The translations under genes and the position numbers were made by a program. The notes below the pieces were generated by a model, which made no database searches, was not told where the DNA came from, and was given only the letters and a program-made list of their open reading frames with translations. Positions 8,671-21,420 of a stretch of DNA of 64,000 nucleotides are shown here, piece by piece. The DNA is from Pseudomonas sp. PDM15 (GTDB taxonomy: Bacteria; Pseudomonadota; Gammaproteobacteria; Pseudomonadales; Pseudomonadaceae): contig NZ_JACVAA010000005.1 of the NCBI RefSeq assembly GCF_014851565.1, positions 248,001 to 312,000 on the forward strand, read 5' to 3'. Within the stretch, counting starts at the first letter, position 1. Each line of letters begins with the position of its first letter.

Positions 8671-11494
8671 GCTTGCGTACCTCGCCTGCACCCTCGATGT
8701 TGCTCACGCAGCGCTGGCACAGCTCAGGATGGGCCGCATTGCTGCCCACGTCGGCGCGGAAGTGCCAGCAGCGACCGCACTTGGCGTGGGCCGACTTGAC
8801 GATCTTCAGCTTCAGGCCAGGAACCTCGGTGGCCACGGCATCGGCTGGCGCATCGGCAAGCGGCGCGACGGCGGCGGCAGAGGTGATCAGGGCGAAGCGC
8901 AGTTCGTCGTCGAGCTTGGCCAGGGACTGCAGCAGGGACTCGTCGCCGTACAGAGTGACCTCGGCCTGCAGGTTGCCGCCGATGGCCTTGCTGTTGCGCA
9001 GGTTCTCTAGCTCCTTGTTCACCGCGGCGCGCACGGCGGTGAGCTGATCCCAGTAGGCACGATCCAGCTCGAAGCCTTCCGGCAGGCGGTCGAGGCCTGT
9101 GTACCAGGTATTGAGCATGACCGACTCGTTGCGCTCGCCCGGCAGGAACGACCAGATCTCGTCGGCGGTGAAGGCCAGGATCGGTGCGACCCAGCGCACC
9201 AGAGCCTCGGCGATGTGGTACTGCGCGCTCTGGCAGGAGCGGCGCGCAGCGCTGTCGGCAGCGGTGGTGTACTGACGGTCCTTGATCACGTCCAGATAGA
9301 AGCCACCCAGCTCCTGCACGCAGAAGTTGTGCACCTTCGAGTAGACGTTCCAGAAGCGATATTCGCCGTAGGCCTCGATGACTTCGGCCTGCAGTCGCGC
9401 GGTGGCGTCGACCGCCCAGCGATCCAGGTCGAGCAGTTGCTCCGCCGGCAACAGGTGCTTGGCCGGGTCGAAATCGCCCAGGTTGGCCAGCAAGAAGCGC
9501 ATGGTATTGCGGATACGCCGGTAGGCATCGGCGCTGCGCTGCAGGATGACCTTGGACACGGCCATCTCGCCCGAGTAATCGGTGGAGGCGACCCACAGGC
9601 GCATAATGTCGGCGCCCAGGCTGTCGTTGACCTCCTGTGGGGCGACGACGTTGCCGAGGGACTTGGACATCTTGCGACCGTTCTCGTCGACCACGAAACC
9701 GTGGGTCAGCAAGGCCTTGTACGGCGCGTGACCGTCGATGGCGCTACCGGTCAGCAAGGAGGAATGGAACCAGCCGCGGTGCTGGTCGGAACCTTCCAGG
9801 TACAGGTCGGCGCGCGGTCCCTGTTCGTGGCCCATGGGGTGCGAGCCACGCATCACGTGCCAGTGGGTGGTGCCGGAATCGAACCAGACATCCAGGGTGT
9901 CGCTGATCTTGTCGTACTGATCGGCTTCATCACCGAGCAGCTCGGCGGCGTCCAGCTTGAACCAGGCCTCGATGCCTTGTTGTTCGACGCGCTTGGCGAC
10001 CTCCTCCATCAGCTCGACGGTGCGCGGGTGCAACTCACCGCTGGCCTTGTCGAGGAAGAACGGGATAGGCACGCCCCAGTTGCGCTGACGCGAGATGCAC
10101 CAGTCCGGGCGCCCGGCGATCATGCTGTGCAGGCGCGCCTGGCCCCAGGCCGGGACGAACTCGGTCTGTTCGATGGCCGCCAGGGCACGCTCGCGCAGCG
10201 TAGCACCTTCGCTCGGCGCCTTATCCATGCCGACGAACCACTGCGCGGTGGCGCGGTAGATCAGCGGAGTCTTGTGCCGCCAGCAGTGCATGTAGCTGTG
10301 CTGAATGGCTTCGTGCTTGAGCAGTGCACCGACTTCGCCGAGCTTGGCGACGATGGCCGGGTTGGCCTTCCAGATGAACTGGCCGCCGAAGAACGGCAGG
10401 TCGCTGACGTACACACCGTTGCTCTGCACCGGGCTGAGGATGTCGTCGTTGTGCATGCCGTACTGCTTGCACGAACGGAAGTCGTCCTCGCCATAGGCCG
10501 GGGCGGAGTGGACGATACCGGTACCGGCGCCCAGCTCGACGTACTCGGCCAGGTAGACCGGGGCGAAACGCTCATAGAACGGATGGCGGAAGCGGATGTT
10601 TTCCAGCGCGGCACCGACAGCGGTGGCAACCACTTCGCCCTGCAGGCCGTAGCGAACCAAGCAGCTCTCGACCAGCTCCTCGGCCAGCAGCAGCAACTTG
10701 TCGCCGACGTCGACCAGGGCGTAGGTGAACTCCGGGTGCACGTTGAGCGCCTGGTTGGCCGGAATGGTCCAGGGCGTGGTGGTCCAGATGACGATGCTGG
10801 CCGGCTTGGCCAGCTCACTGAGGCCGAAGGCGGCGGCCAGCTTGGCGGCGTCCTCTACGGCGAAGGCCACGTCAATGGCATCGGACTTTTTGTCCTGGTA
10901 CTCGACCTCGGCTTCGGCCAGGGCCGAGCCACAGTCGAAGCACCAGTTGACCGGCTTCAGGCCCTTGAACACGAAGCCCTGCTTAACCATCTCGGCCAAT
11001 GCGCGGATCTCGCCGGCCTCGTTGGCGAAGTCCATGGTCTTGTACGGATTGTTCCACTCACCCAGTACACCGAGGCGGATGAAGTCGGCCTTCTGCCCTT
11101 CGATCTGCTCGCCGGCATAGGCCCGGCAGCGCTCGCGGGTCAGGTCGGACGGCTGGTTCTTGCCGAAGGTGGTCTCGACCTTGTGCTCGATCGGCAGGCC
11201 GTGGCAGTCCCAGCCCGGCACGTAGGGGGCGTCGAAGCCGGCCAGGGTCTTGGAACGGGTGATCATGTCCTTGAGGATCTTGTTGACCGCGTGACCGATG
11301 TGGATGCTGCCGTTGGCATAGGGCGGGCCGTCGTGCAGGACGAACTTCGGCCGGGTCTCGCCAAGCTTCCGCAGCTTCTGGTACAGGCCAATGCTGTCCC
11401 AGCGTGCCAGTGTCTCCGGCTCGCGCTGCGGCAGGCCGGCTTTCATCGGGAAGGCAGTATCCGGAAGGTTCAGCGTGGCTTTGTAGTCGGTCAT
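8663..11494 (-). CDS. ileS: Isoleucyl-tRNA synthetase
   Basis: A 943-residue class I synthetase. [12 protein letters not shown] is the HIGH motif and [10 protein letters not shown] the KMSKS motif; an editing domain lies between them. The C-terminus has a zinc finger (CGRCWHF and CQRCVSN). Start [13 protein letters not shown] is taken over an ATG six codons upstream. It sits 14 bases after ribF and overlaps lspA. Confidence 0.98.
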   Translation of the reverse strand: MTDYKATLNLPDTAFPMKAGLPQREPETLARWDSIGLYQKLRKLGETRPKFVLHDGPPYANGSIHIGHAVNKILKDMITRSKTLAGFDAPYVPGWDCHGLPIEHKVETTFGKNQPSDLTRERCRAYAGEQIEGQKADFIRLGVLGEWNNPYKTMDFANEAGEIRALAEMVKQGFVFKGLKPVNWCFDCGSALAEAEVEYQDKKSDAIDVAFAVEDAAKLAAAFGLSELAKPASIVIWTTTPWTIPANQALNVHPEFTYALVDVGDKLLLLAEELVESCLVRYGLQGEVVATAVGAALENIRFRHPFYERFAPVYLAEYVELGAGTGIVHSAPAYGEDDFRSCKQYGMHNDDILSPVQSNGVYVSDLPFFGGQFIWKANPAIVAKLGEVGALLKHEAIQHSYMHCWRHKTPLIYRATAQWFVGMDKAPSEGATLRERALAAIEQTEFVPAWGQARLHSMIAGRPDWCISRQRNWGVPIPFFLDKASGELHPRTVELMEEVAKRVEQQGIEAWFKLDAAELLGDEADQYDKISDTLDVWFDSGTTHWHVMRGSHPMGHEQGPRADLYLEGSDQHRGWFHSSLLTGSAIDGHAPYKALLTHGFVVDENGRKMSKSLGNVVAPQEVNDSLGADIMRLWVASTDYSGEMAVSKVILQRSADAYRRIRNTMRFLLANLGDFDPAKHLLPAEQLLDLDRWAVDATARLQAEVIEAYGEYRFWNVYSKVHNFCVQELGGFYLDVIKDRQYTTAADSAARRSCQSAQYHIAEALVRWVAPILAFTADEIWSFLPGERNESVMLNTWYTGLDRLPEGFELDRAYWDQLTAVRAAVNKELENLRNSKAIGGNLQAEVTLYGDESLLQSLAKLDDELRFALITSAAAVAPLADAPADAVATEVPGLKLKIVKSAHAKCGRCWHFRADVGSNAAHPELCQRCVSNIEGAGEVRKHV

Positions 11495-11508
11495 CTCAGG
11501 CTCTTTGA

Positions 11509-12447
11509 TCAATCAAGCGGTTGGCCAAGCCAGTAGGCCCGGGCGGCGGAGACATCCGCGTCTATCGCCGTCTTCAGCGCCTCCAGGGAGGCAAAACGCT
11601 GCTCATCACGCAGCTTGTGGTGGAACTCCACCGTCAGACGCTGGCCGTAGAGATCGCCAGCGTATTCCAGCAAATGCACTTCCAGATGCGGGCTGCCATC
11701 GCCGGCCACGGTCGGCCGCTGACCGATGTTGGCCACGCCGTGGAAACGGTGCCCCTCGTGCAGCGCGGTCACCAGAAACACCCCGCGCAGCGGCGGCTTG
11801 CGCCGTTTCAGCTGCACATTGGCGGTGGGCGTGCCGAGCTGGCGGGCCAGCTTCTGACCATGCAGCACGCGGCCGGCCAGGGCATAGGGACGCCCCAGCA
11901 GGCGTTCGGCCAGCTCCAGCTCACCGGCCTGCAGGGCCTCACGCACACGGGTACTGCTGACGCGCTCGCCATCCAGCTCCACGGTCAGCGCCGCCTCGAC
12001 GCTGAAGCCATGCCGCTCGCCGGCCTGGACCAGGAAGGCGAAATCGCCAGTGCGGCCGGAACCGAAGCGGAAGTCGTCACCGACCTCCAGATGCTTCACA
12101 TGCAGCCCATCCACCAACACCTGACGCACGAACTCGTCAGCCGACAGCTCGCGCAGGCGGCGGTTGAAAGCCAGGCACAGCACCCGGTCGACACCCTGGG
12201 CGGCCAGCAGCTCGAGCTTCTCGCGCAGCCGAGTGAGACGGGCCGGCGCAGTGTCCGGGGCGAAGAATTCCCGCGGCTGCGGCTCGAAGATCACCACGCA
12301 GCTCGGCACGCCCAGCTCGATGGCGCGCTCACGCAGGCGCGCCAGGATGGCCTGGTGACCACGGTGCACGCCATCGAAATTGCCGATGGTGGCAACGCAT
12401 CCCTGGGTCAGGGGTAGCAGATTGTGGAGGCCTCGGACCAGCTGCAT
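11509..12447 (-). CDS. ribF: Bifunctional riboflavin kinase / FAD synthetase
   Basis: A 312-residue bifunctional enzyme making FMN and then FAD. The N-terminal nucleotidyltransferase has [11 protein letters not shown]; the C-terminal kinase has [20 protein letters not shown] and [10 protein letters not shown]. Start [12 protein letters not shown] is used; the frame runs 13 codons further up, but without family similarity. First gene of the ribF-ileS-lspA-fkpB-ispH cluster and 82 bases downstream of murJ. Confidence 0.96.
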   Translation of the reverse strand: MQLVRGLHNLLPLTQGCVATIGNFDGVHRGHQAILARLRERAIELGVPSCVVIFEPQPREFFAPDTAPARLTRLREKLELLAAQGVDRVLCLAFNRRLRELSADEFVRQVLVDGLHVKHLEVGDDFRFGSGRTGDFAFLVQAGERHGFSVEAALTVELDGERVSSTRVREALQAGELELAERLLGRPYALAGRVLHGQKLARQLGTPTANVQLKRRKPPLRGVFLVTALHEGHRFHGVANIGQRPTVAGDGSPHLEVHLLEYAGDLYGQRLTVEFHHKLRDEQRFASLEALKTAIDADVSAARAYWLGQPLD

Positions 12448-12529
12448 AGCGCACTTCTTGCTTACAAAGTGGTCGATTATACGCACAGGCGACTGGCGGC
12501 GACAGGCAGTGTGTCAGCCGCCTGGCGCG

Positions 12530-14074
12530 TCAGTGAATGGCGCGGCGGGCGAAGTCGCGCGGACGAAAGCCGAGCAACAGCAATAGGCCGAAATAGGTCA
12601 CCGCACCTGCCGCCACCAGCACGCCCAGACGCAGCAGCCGCGGCAGCATGCCACCCTCCCCCCAGGCCGGCATATGGTGCATCACCAGCAACAGCACGGC
12701 CGTCATCGCCAGCACCGCCAGCACCAGCTTGACCAGGAACTTCGGCCACCCCGGCTGCGGCTGATACATGCGCTTGCTGCGCAACTGCCAGTAGAGCAAC
12801 CCGGCATTGAGGCAGGCGGCAAGACTGATGGACAGGGCCAGACCGGCATGCTGCAGCTCGAAAACGAAGACGAACAGGGCGTTCATCACCTGGGTCGCCA
12901 GCAGGCTGACGATGGCTATGCGCACCGGCGTCTTGATGTTCTGCTGGGCGTAAAAGCCCGGCGCAAGGATCTTCACCAGGATCAGCGGTAGCAGGCCGAC
13001 CGAATAGGCGACCAGCGCCCGCTCGGCCATCTGCGAGTCGAAAGCGGTGAACTTGCCATACTGGAACAGCGAGACCACCAGCGGCTCGGCGATGATGGCC
13101 AGCGCCAGGGTGCATGGCAGCGCCAGCAGCAGGCACAGGCGCAGCCCCCAGTCGAGCAGCTTGGAGTACTCCTCGCGATCGGCGCTGGCGTAGGTCTTGG
13201 CCAGTGCCGGCAGCAGGATGGTGCCCAGCGCCACACCGAGCACGCCGGAGGGCAGCTCCATCAGGCGATCCGCGTAATACATCCAGGAAACCGAGCCGGC
13301 GACCAGGAACGACGCGAAGATGGTGTTGATGATCAGCGAGACCTGCCCCACCGACACCCCGAAGATCGCCGGCCCCATCTGCTTCAGCACCCGCCATACG
13401 CCGGTATCGCGCAGGCTCAAGCGCGGCAGCACCAGCATGCCGGTCTTCTTCAGTGCCGGCAGCTGCCAGAGAAACTGCGCCAGGCCACCGACCAGCACCG
13501 CCCAGCCCAAGGCCATGATCGGCGGATCGAAATACGGCGCGAGCCAGACGGTGAAGACGATCATGCTGACATTCAGCAGGGTCGGCACGAAGGCCGGCAC
13601 CGAGAAGCGGTTCCAGGTGTTGAGTACCGCACCGACCAGCGACGACAGCGAGATCAGCAAGATATAGGGGAAGGTCACCCGCAGCAGGTCGACGGTCAGG
13701 GCGAAACGCTCCGGCTCATCGGCGAAGCCTGGTGCACTGACCCAGACGATCCAGGGTGCGGCAAGAATGCCGAGCAAGGTCACCAGCGCCAGCACCAGGC
13801 TTAGCAGGCCGGCGATATAGGCCAGGAACGTACGGGTCGCCTCCTCGCCCTGCTGGGTCTTGTACTCCGCCAGGATCGGCACGAAGGCCTGGGAGAACGC
13901 GCCTTCGGCGAAGATACGGCGCAGCAGGTTCGGCAACTTGAAGGCCACGACGAATGCGTCCGATGCCACGCCGGCACCGAAGATGCGCGCGATGAGAGTG
14001 TCGCGAACGAAACCCAGCACGCGGGAAACCATGGTCAGGGAGCTGACGGCGGCCAGGGACTTGAGCAGATTCAT
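12530..14074 (-). CDS. murJ: Lipid II flippase MurJ
   Basis: A 514-residue MOP-superfamily membrane protein with about 14 hydrophobic segments that flips lipid II to the periplasmic face for peptidoglycan synthesis. Family-typical sequences are [21 protein letters not shown] at the N-terminus and [17 protein letters not shown]. Start [13 protein letters not shown] is chosen; the frame is open 44 codons upstream but lacks similarity there. Divergent from rpsT. Confidence 0.96.
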   Translation of the reverse strand: MNLLKSLAAVSSLTMVSRVLGFVRDTLIARIFGAGVASDAFVVAFKLPNLLRRIFAEGAFSQAFVPILAEYKTQQGEEATRTFLAYIAGLLSLVLALVTLLGILAAPWIVWVSAPGFADEPERFALTVDLLRVTFPYILLISLSSLVGAVLNTWNRFSVPAFVPTLLNVSMIVFTVWLAPYFDPPIMALGWAVLVGGLAQFLWQLPALKKTGMLVLPRLSLRDTGVWRVLKQMGPAIFGVSVGQVSLIINTIFASFLVAGSVSWMYYADRLMELPSGVLGVALGTILLPALAKTYASADREEYSKLLDWGLRLCLLLALPCTLALAIIAEPLVVSLFQYGKFTAFDSQMAERALVAYSVGLLPLILVKILAPGFYAQQNIKTPVRIAIVSLLATQVMNALFVFVFELQHAGLALSISLAACLNAGLLYWQLRSKRMYQPQPGWPKFLVKLVLAVLAMTAVLLLVMHHMPAWGEGGMLPRLLRLGVLVAAGAVTYFGLLLLLGFRPRDFARRAIH

Positions 14075-14180
14075 GAAGTCTCGACGATCCGAAAGGCCGG
14101 GCACGGGCAGCCGGCACATGAAGGCGAGGAGTGTAACCAGCCACCGCTGGTCAGACCAGCCAATCAAGGCACTTCCGCAC

Positions 14181-14209
14181 TTGACAGGCGCGCGACGCAT
14201 CGGCATGAT
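14181..14209 (+). promoter_or_regulatory. Sigma70-type promoter for rpsT
   Basis: TTGACA at 14181-14186, a 17-base spacer, and CATGAT at 14204-14209, 49 bases before the rpsT start. Good -35, fair -10. Not tested by any model beyond reading. Confidence 0.6.
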
Positions 14210-14257
14210 TCGCGGCCTTATTTGTTGCTATCCCCCTAGTTTTCGAGGAGCTTGACG

Positions 14258-14530
14258 GTGGCCAATACACCTTCTGCCAAAAAACGCGCCAAACAGGCTG
14301 AGAAGCGTCGTAGCCATAACGCCAGCCTGCGCTCCATGGTCCGTACCTACATCAAGAACGTGGTCAAGGCTATCGACGCCAAAGACCTCGAAAAGGCTCA
14401 GACCGCCTACACCCTGGCTGTTCCGGTCATCGACCGCATGGCCGACAAGGGCATCATCCACAAGAACAAGGCCGCTCGCCACAAGAGCCGCCTGAACGGT
14501 CACATCAAGGCCCTGGCTACCGCCGCCTGA
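14258..14530 (+). CDS. rpsT: 30S ribosomal protein S20
   Basis: A 90-residue basic protein, mature start [17 protein letters not shown]. The start codon is GTG at 14258, with GAGGAG about 8 bases upstream. A TTG two codons earlier is in frame but would add residues not usual in S20. S20 binds the 16S rRNA body early in assembly. Monocistronic, followed by two terminators. Confidence 0.97.
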   Translation: MANTPSAKKRAKQAEKRRSHNASLRSMVRTYIKNVVKAIDAKDLEKAQTAYTLAVPVIDRMADKGIIHKNKAARHKSRLNGHIKALATAA

Positions 14531-14549
14531 TTGATCTGTTCTTGAAAAG

Positions 14550-14572
14550 ACCGGCCTCAGGGCCGGTTTTTT
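14550..14572 (+). terminator. rho-independent terminator of rpsT
   Basis: ACCGGCC (14550-14556), loop TCAG, GGCCGGT (14561-14567), then a T run to 14572. Confidence 0.9.
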
Positions 14573-14597
14573 ATTGCCCGCGATTCGACCAGGCATG

Positions 14598-14626
14598 AAA
14601 AAGCCGGAGCAAGCTCCGGCTTTTTT
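14598..14626. terminator. Bidirectional terminator between rpsT and creA
   Basis: AGCCGGAGC (14602-14610) and GCTCCGGCT (14613-14621), flanked by A5 and T6 tracts; serves the leftward creA and backs up rpsT. Confidence 0.9.
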
Positions 14627-14628
14627 GC

Positions 14629-15090
14629 TTACTGCGCCGCCCAGGGCAGGATCGGAATGGCCGTCACCGCATTCTGCGGACTGCCCTCGATCACCCGATC
14701 GCTGTACACCAGGTAAACCAGGGTATTGCGCCCTTCATCGAAGAAGCGCACCACCTGCATGGTCTTGAATACCAGCGAGGTGCGCTCTTTGAACACCTCC
14801 TCGCCATCCTTCAGCTTGTCGGTAAAGCGAATCGGCCCGACCTGGCGACAGGCGATCGACGCCTCGGCACGATCCTCGGCCAGACCCAGGCCACCCTTGA
14901 CCCCACCGGTCTTGGCCCGCGACAGGTAGCAGGTCACACCCTCCACCTTCGGATCATCGAAGGCCTCGACCACGATCTTGTCGTTCGGACCGACCCACTT
15001 GAACACCGTGGAGACCTCACCGATCTCTTCCGCCCGCGCCACCAGCGGCAGCACCAGGCACGCAGCCAGCAATCCCTTCGCAATGCGCAT
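14629..15090 (-). CDS. creA: CreA family periplasmic protein
   Basis: A 153-residue exported protein with signal peptide [20 protein letters not shown] and the CreA family body ([38 protein letters not shown] split over the domain). Two Cys (VTCYLS, IACRQV) may form a disulfide. Its biochemical role is unknown to me. It is 12 bases after proB and probably cotranscribed. Confidence 0.9.
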   Translation of the reverse strand: MRIAKGLLAACLVLPLVARAEEIGEVSTVFKWVGPNDKIVVEAFDDPKVEGVTCYLSRAKTGGVKGGLGLAEDRAEASIACRQVGPIRFTDKLKDGEEVFKERTSLVFKTMQVVRFFDEGRNTLVYLVYSDRVIEGSPQNAVTAIPILPWAAQ

Positions 15091-15102
15091 AGCGCGATCT
15101 CC

Positions 15103-16221
15103 TCAGACCAGAATCAGATTATCCCGATGCACCAGTTCCGGCTCGTCGACATAGCCCAGCAGCTTCTCGATGGCATCGGAAGGCTGACCGACGATCTTCT
15201 GCGCCTCCAGGGCGCTGTAGTTGGCCAGTCCGCGCGCGATCTCGCGCCCGTCCGGACCAACACAGACCACCATCTCGCCACGCCGGAAACTGCCCTGCAC
15301 TTCGCGCACGCCAACCGGCAGCAGACTCTTGTGATCGACAGCCAAGGCTTTTACCGCCCCCGCATCCAGCACCAGCGTGCCACGGGTCTGTAGATGCCCG
15401 GCCAACCACTGCTTGCGCGCAGCCAGCATGCCGCGCTCAGGCGCCAGCAGGGTACCCAGGCGCTCGCCCGCCTTGAGGCGATCCAGCACGCGCTCGATAC
15501 GCCCACCGACGATCACCGTATGCGCACCGGAACGCGCCGCCAGGCGCGCCGCACGCAGCTTGGTCTGCATGCCACCACGCCCCAGCGCACCGCCGGTACC
15601 GCCCGCCACCGCATCCAGCGACGGATCATCGGCGCGCGCTTCGAAAATCAGCTGCGCATCGGGATTGTGCCGCGGGTCGGCATCGAACATGCCGTCGCGG
15701 TCGGTGAGGATCACCAGCAGATCGGCCTCCACCAGGTTGGCCACCAGCGCCGCCAAGGTGTCGTTGTCACCGAAACGGATCTCGTCGGTGACCACCGTGT
15801 CGTTCTCGTTGATCACCGGCACGACACCAAGATCGACCAGCGTGCGCAGGGTGCTACGCGCATTCAGGTAGCGCTTGCGATCAGACAGATCGTCGTGAGT
15901 CAGCAGCACCTGAGCGGTGTGCTTGCCATGCTCGGCAAAGCTGGACTCCCAGGCCTGCACCAGCACCATCTGGCCAATGGCCGCCGCCGCCTGCAGCTCA
16001 TGCATCGCGCTCGGTCGCGCCGACCAACCCAGCCGACTCATGCCCGCCGCCACCGCGCCGGACGACACCAGCACCAGCTCCACGCCCGCCTCGCGCAGGG
16101 CGACCATCTGCTCGACCCATACCGCCATGGCGGAACGATCCAGACCACGCCCATCGGCGGTCAGCAGCGCACTACCGATCTTCACCACCCAGCGCTGCGC
16201 GCCGGTCACCTTGTCCCGCAT
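15103..16221 (-). CDS. proB: Glutamate 5-kinase
   Basis: A 372-residue enzyme for the first step of proline synthesis, phosphorylating glutamate. It has an amino-acid kinase domain ([30 protein letters not shown]) and a C-terminal PUA domain (about residues 280-372). Length is normal. It lies between obgE (66 bases) and creA (12 bases) on the same strand. Confidence 0.97.
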   Translation of the reverse strand: MRDKVTGAQRWVVKIGSALLTADGRGLDRSAMAVWVEQMVALREAGVELVLVSSGAVAAGMSRLGWSARPSAMHELQAAAAIGQMVLVQAWESSFAEHGKHTAQVLLTHDDLSDRKRYLNARSTLRTLVDLGVVPVINENDTVVTDEIRFGDNDTLAALVANLVEADLLVILTDRDGMFDADPRHNPDAQLIFEARADDPSLDAVAGGTGGALGRGGMQTKLRAARLAARSGAHTVIVGGRIERVLDRLKAGERLGTLLAPERGMLAARKQWLAGHLQTRGTLVLDAGAVKALAVDHKSLLPVGVREVQGSFRRGEMVVCVGPDGREIARGLANYSALEAQKIVGQPSDAIEKLLGYVDEPELVHRDNLILV

Positions 16222-16287
16222 GATGCCCTCTACCCCAAGCCAGTCAGCACAACGCCGCTATAAAGCGGCGCTGCACGATACCTATTG

Positions 16288-17876
<1,589 letters not shown>

Positions 17877-17899
17877 GAGTCATAGCTCCTAAAAAGGGA

Positions 17900-18211
17900 T
17901 CAGGCCTGAATGCCGGTGATCTTGATTTCGGTGAACCACTGACGGTGGCCCTGACGCTTCATGTGGTGCTTACGACGGCGGAACTTGATGATGGTCACTT
18001 TGTCGTGACGGCCTTGGGAGACCACTTCAGCAACAACCTTGGCACCATCGACCACCGGAGCGCCGATTTTCACGTCGTCACCGTTGCCAACCAGCAGAAC
18101 GCGGTCGAAAGTCACGGATTCGCCGGTAGCGATTTCCAGCTTCTCGACCTTGAGGAATTCACCTTCGGCGACTTTGTACTGCTTGCCACCGGTAACAATT
18201 ACTGCGTACAT
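17900..18211 (-). CDS. rplU: 50S ribosomal protein L21
   Basis: A 103-residue protein starting [20 protein letters not shown], with the family end [26 protein letters not shown]. Although the frame is open for 100 codons upstream, ATG 18211 with GGAG about 8 bases before it is the real start. The mRNA leader from the predicted promoter is about 130 bases, long enough for feedback control, but no named motif was recognised. Confidence 0.98.
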   Translation of the reverse strand: MYAVIVTGGKQYKVAEGEFLKVEKLEIATGESVTFDRVLLVGNGDDVKIGAPVVDGAKVVAEVVSQGRHDKVTIIKFRRRKHHMKRQGHRQWFTEIKITGIQA

Positions 18212-18346
18212 GGATTTTTCTCCGTTAAACCTGCTCACCCGACTCTTTATAGGAAGAGTTATTGGCCGGCATGGCTGCATGGGGCCGGAACTGACGCCCG
18301 TGCAATTGCGTAAGGCAGGGAGTGCCCATAGAAGTTTGGGGCCGCG

Positions 18347-18375
18347 ATTGTACGGAAAGCCAAGAGCAGAGGCAA
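18347..18375 (-). promoter_or_regulatory. Predicted rplU-rpmA promoter
   Basis: On the minus strand TTGCCT (18375-18370), a 17-base spacer and TACAAT (18352-18347). The 305-base gap 18212-18516 holds this promoter, the divergent ispB promoter and the rplU leader; nothing else was recognised. Confidence 0.6.
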
Positions 18376-18393
18376 GCCCCGCCAGGCCTTGCC

Positions 18394-18422
18394 TTGACAG
18401 CCCATAACCCGCCCCATAGCAT
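18394..18422 (+). promoter_or_regulatory. Predicted ispB promoter
   Basis: TTGACA at 18394-18399, 17-base spacer, TAGCAT at 18417-18422, 95 bases before the ispB start. It diverges from the rplU promoter, with the two -35 elements 18 bases apart. Confidence 0.55.
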
Positions 18423-18516
18423 GCCGCGCAGCCCGGTCCGGCCCTGTCCGACCCGCCATTTCGCCGCCCTCCGCCCTGCGAGGCAGCCGGCCCCGTTCCA
18501 GGAGCTCCCCTCACCG

Positions 18517-19485
18517 ATGCAAGCCCAGGCCTTCCACAGCGTGGTCGCGGACGATTTCACCGCCGTCGACGGCATTATCCGCCAACAGCTGAAGTCCCAC
18601 GTGCCTCTGGTGGAGAAGATCGGCGACTACATCATCTCGGCCGGCGGCAAGCGTCTGCGCCCGTTGCTGGTACTGCTCAGCGGCAAGGCCCTGGGCTATC
18701 AGGCCGACGATCTGCGCCTGCTGGCTGCCACCATCGAGTTCCTGCACACCGCCACCCTGCTGCATGACGACGTGGTCGACATGTCCGGCATGCGCCGTGG
18801 CCGCGCCACCGCCAACGCCCAGTGGGGCAACGCGCCGAGCGTGCTGGTCGGCGACTTCCTCTATTCACGCTCGTTCGAGATGATGGTCGAACTCGGCTCC
18901 ATGCCGGTGATGCGCATCCTCTCGCGCGCCACCCGGGTGATCGCCGAGGGCGAAGTCCTGCAGTTGTCCAAGGTACGCGACGCCAGCACCACGGAAGAGA
19001 CCTATATGGAGGTCATCCGAGGCAAGACCGCCATGCTGTTCGAGGCCTCAACCCACAGCGCTGCGGCCCTGGCCGGCAGCGGCGAAGCGCAGAGCGAGGC
19101 GCTGCGCCACTTCGGCGACCACCTGGGTATCGCCTTCCAGCTGGTGGACGACCTGCTCGACTACCAGGGCGATGCAGCCACCCTCGGCAAGAACGTCGGT
19201 GACGACCTGGCCGAAGGCAAGCCGACCCTGCCACTGATCTATACCATGCGCGAAGGCAGCGCCGAACAGGCCGCTTTGGTGCGCACCGCGATCCAGAAAG
19301 GCGGCATCGAGGACCTGGAAAGCATACGCGCCGCCGTGCAGGCCTCGGGCTCGCTGGACTACACCGCCAACCTGGCCCGCGAGCATGCCGAGAAAGCCAT
19401 CGCCTGCCTCGACGCCCTGCCGGACAATGCCTACCGCGACGCCCTGATCGAACTGAGCCGCTTCGCCGTCGCCCGCACTCACTGA
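18517..19485 (+). CDS. ispB: Polyprenyl (octa/nonaprenyl) diphosphate synthase
   Basis: A 322-residue trans-prenyltransferase making the side chain of ubiquinone. The first Asp-rich motif is [15 protein letters not shown], the second [11 protein letters not shown], with GGKRLRPLL near the N-terminus. Start [14 protein letters not shown] at 18517 follows GGAG. An open extension upstream overlaps the promoter region and is rejected. Pseudomonads make Q9, so the product is probably nonaprenyl diphosphate. Confidence 0.95.
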   Translation: MQAQAFHSVVADDFTAVDGIIRQQLKSHVPLVEKIGDYIISAGGKRLRPLLVLLSGKALGYQADDLRLLAATIEFLHTATLLHDDVVDMSGMRRGRATANAQWGNAPSVLVGDFLYSRSFEMMVELGSMPVMRILSRATRVIAEGEVLQLSKVRDASTTEETYMEVIRGKTAMLFEASTHSAAALAGSGEAQSEALRHFGDHLGIAFQLVDDLLDYQGDAATLGKNVGDDLAEGKPTLPLIYTMREGSAEQAALVRTAIQKGGIEDLESIRAAVQASGSLDYTANLAREHAEKAIACLDALPDNAYRDALIELSRFAVARTH

Positions 19486-19506
19486 GTCAGTGCACCATCC
19501 AAAAGA

Positions 19507-19530
19507 GCTCGTCCCTGCGACGGGCTTTTT
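19507..19530 (+). terminator. Terminator of ispB
   Basis: GCTCGTC (19507-19513) pairs with GACGGGC (19519-19525, one G-U) and is followed by T5. Confidence 0.8.
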
Positions 19531-19568
19531 ATTGCCCGACAAAAGGTGCGATTGAGGCTTGCTATTTC

Positions 19569-19587
19569 GATAATAGGAATTATTCTC
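19569..19587. promoter_or_regulatory. Candidate Fur box upstream of the 80-residue gene
   Basis: GATAATAGGAATTATTCTC matches 14 of 19 positions of the classical Fur consensus GATAATGATAATCATTATC, in an AT-rich patch 34 bases before the next start. Confidence 0.55.
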
Positions 19588-19620
19588 ATATCCACCAAAT
19601 GGACGACAAGGAGATGAGCC

Positions 19621-19863
19621 ATGACCTATCTGATCGACGCCTGGCTGGATCGCCCGCACCCCTACCTGCGCATTCTCAATCGCGAGACGGGCGAGGTATG
19701 CGCCGTGCTGGAAGAGGAAGCCATTGGCGAGCTTCGAGATCAGGGTGATCTCGACCTGGCCAGCCTCAACTCATGCGAGCCCGGGGCCTTAAAGGAGCTG
19801 GTACGCGGCCTGTTCCTGTTCTGCTATGCGCGGGCACTGCGACCGCAGGGCGAGCTGCACTGA
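19621..19863 (+). CDS. Conserved hypothetical 80-residue protein, probably iron-regulated
   Basis: An 80-residue acidic protein (MTYLIDAWLDRPHPYLRILN) with no signal peptide, membrane segment or motif I can assign. A strong AAGGAG stands 8 bases before ATG. It follows the ispB terminator, so it has its own promoter, and a Fur-box-like sequence lies immediately upstream; iron-starvation induction is therefore likely. The position corresponds to a small hypothetical gene after ispB in P. aeruginosa (from memory). Function unknown. Confidence 0.75.
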   Translation: MTYLIDAWLDRPHPYLRILNRETGEVCAVLEEEAIGELRDQGDLDLASLNSCEPGALKELVRGLFLFCYARALRPQGELH

Positions 19864-20003
19864 GCGACGCTCGACGAGGACGACCAACGCAGGTCGGCCT
19901 CGCCGGCAAGCCCGGCACCAGGGAGGATGCCGGGAGACACGCGGAGCAATGATGCTCTCGCAGGTGCCCGGACCGGTCAGGACGACCAGCCGGGCATCGC
20001 CTC

Positions 20004-20621
20004 TTACAGGATGTCGAGCAGCTCGACGTCGAACACCAGCACGCTGTGCGGCGGAATGCTGCCGGCAGCCTGGCCACCATAGGCCAGCTCGCTCGGTACA
20101 TGCAGGCGCCATTTGCTGCCGGTATTCATCAGCTGCAGGGCTTCGACCCAGCCGGCGATCACACCACCCACCGGGAATTCGGCCGGCTGGCCACGCTCGT
20201 AGGAGCTGTCGAACACGGTGCCGTCGATCAGCGTGCCATGGTAGTGGGTACGGACGTGATCCTCGCGGGACGGCTTGGCGCCCTCGCCAGCCACCAGCAC
20301 TTCGTACTGCAGGCCGGACGGCAGCACGGTCACGCCTTCACGCTTGGCGTTCTCGACCAGATACTCGCGACCGGCACCGGCAGCGGCTTCAGCCTTGGCG
20401 GCGGCCTCGGCCTGCATCACTTCGCGGATCACCCGGAAGCTGGCGTTCAGCGCTTCGGGGGAAACCTGGCTGGGCTGGCCATTGAAGGCGTCACGCAGAC
20501 CGGCCACGATGGCCTCCAGGCTGGCACCGGGCGGCGGGTTGTCACGCAGCTGGTCGCCCAGTTGGCGGCCGATGCCATAGCTCACACGGGTTTCGTCGGT
20601 AGACAGGTTGAGTTCGGACAT
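20004..20621 (-). CDS. fklB: FKBP-type peptidyl-prolyl cis-trans isomerase, FklB family
   Basis: A 205-residue protein. The N-terminal helical dimerisation region (about 1-90; VSYGIGRQLGDQL, Ala/Glu-rich helix) leads to an FKBP domain (about 100-205; PSREDHVRTHYHGTLIDGTVFDSS, VIAGWVEALQLM, PPHSVLVFDVELLDI). No signal peptide, so cytoplasmic FklB-type rather than periplasmic FkpA. The 140-base gap to the preceding plus-strand gene holds only GC-rich inverted repeats. Confidence 0.93.
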   Translation of the reverse strand: MSELNLSTDETRVSYGIGRQLGDQLRDNPPPGASLEAIVAGLRDAFNGQPSQVSPEALNASFRVIREVMQAEAAAKAEAAAGAGREYLVENAKREGVTVLPSGLQYEVLVAGEGAKPSREDHVRTHYHGTLIDGTVFDSSYERGQPAEFPVGGVIAGWVEALQLMNTGSKWRLHVPSELAYGGQAAGSIPPHSVLVFDVELLDIL

Positions 20622-20733
20622 CGCCGGGCTCCAGATGGGGGTCGAAAAAGGCCGGCCAGACTAGCACAGCCATCCACAAACGAAACCGCCCGGACGTCTC
20701 GCAACAACCGGGCGGCTGGTACGGCTCGACGAC

Positions 20734-21228
20734 TCAGTGATCGTGCTTGGTCAGCTTGTCCAGATAGCCCATGGCAAAGGCCGAGACCACGAACGCCATG
20801 TGAATGATCACGTACCACTTCAGATAGATCGGCTCAATGTTCTGCGCATTCATAAAGACCTTGAGCAGGTGAATGGAAGAGATGGCCACGATGGAGGCGG
20901 CCACCTTCATCTTCAGCGAGCCGGAATCCATCTTGCCCAGCCAGTTGAGCTTCTCCTTGCCCTCATCGATATCCAGCTGGGACACGAAGTTCTCGTAGCC
21001 GGAAATCATCACCATCACCAGCAAACCGCCGACCAGGGCCATGTCGATCAGCGACAGCAGCACCAGAATCAGGTCAGCCTCCGCCTTCTCAAACACATGC
21101 GGAAGGATATGAAAGATCTCCTGGAAGAACTTCAACGCCAACGCCAGTAGGGCCAACGAAAGACCGAAATAGATTGGCGCCAGCAACCAGCGCGAGGCGT
21201 ACATCGCGTTCTCGATAAAGCGTTCCAT
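20734..21228 (-). CDS. YqhA/UPF0114 family inner-membrane protein
   Basis: A 164-residue membrane protein beginning [24 protein letters not shown] with four hydrophobic segments; [11 protein letters not shown] and the central [15 protein letters not shown] are typical of UPF0114 (YqhA). The family has no settled function. Its own start follows GAGAC. The gene stands alone, 112 bases before fklB. Confidence 0.9.
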   Translation of the reverse strand: MERFIENAMYASRWLLAPIYFGLSLALLALALKFFQEIFHILPHVFEKAEADLILVLLSLIDMALVGGLLVMVMISGYENFVSQLDIDEGKEKLNWLGKMDSGSLKMKVAASIVAISSIHLLKVFMNAQNIEPIYLKWYVIIHMAFVVSAFAMGYLDKLTKHDH

Positions 21229-21309
21229 GTTGTCTCGCCGAGTAGAAAAACTGGTCGCGAGTATACCCAGCCAGCCCTTGCGGGCAAGGCGACAAACGTT
21301 GCTGATTTT

Positions 21310-21332
21310 TTATCCCCGCTTACTGTGGATAA
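21310..21332. promoter_or_regulatory. DnaA-box-like pair (first)
   Basis: TTATCCCCG at 21310-21318 and, facing it, TGTGGATAA at 21324-21332; the latter is the exact complement of the consensus DnaA box TTATCCACA. Lies between yqhA and the 113-residue gene. Confidence 0.5.
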
Positions 21333-21420
21333 CCTTGTGGGCAGGCGCGGGAAAGATGGCTGCACTCCACTTGTCGCGGGAGGTCGTAACGGGTTGGGCA
21401 AAAAGCGTTCAGTCGAACGC

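Noticed and set aside
9215..11536. 773-codon plus-strand frame
   Set aside because: Antisense shadow of ileS caused by high GC third positions; ileS has complete synthetase motifs.
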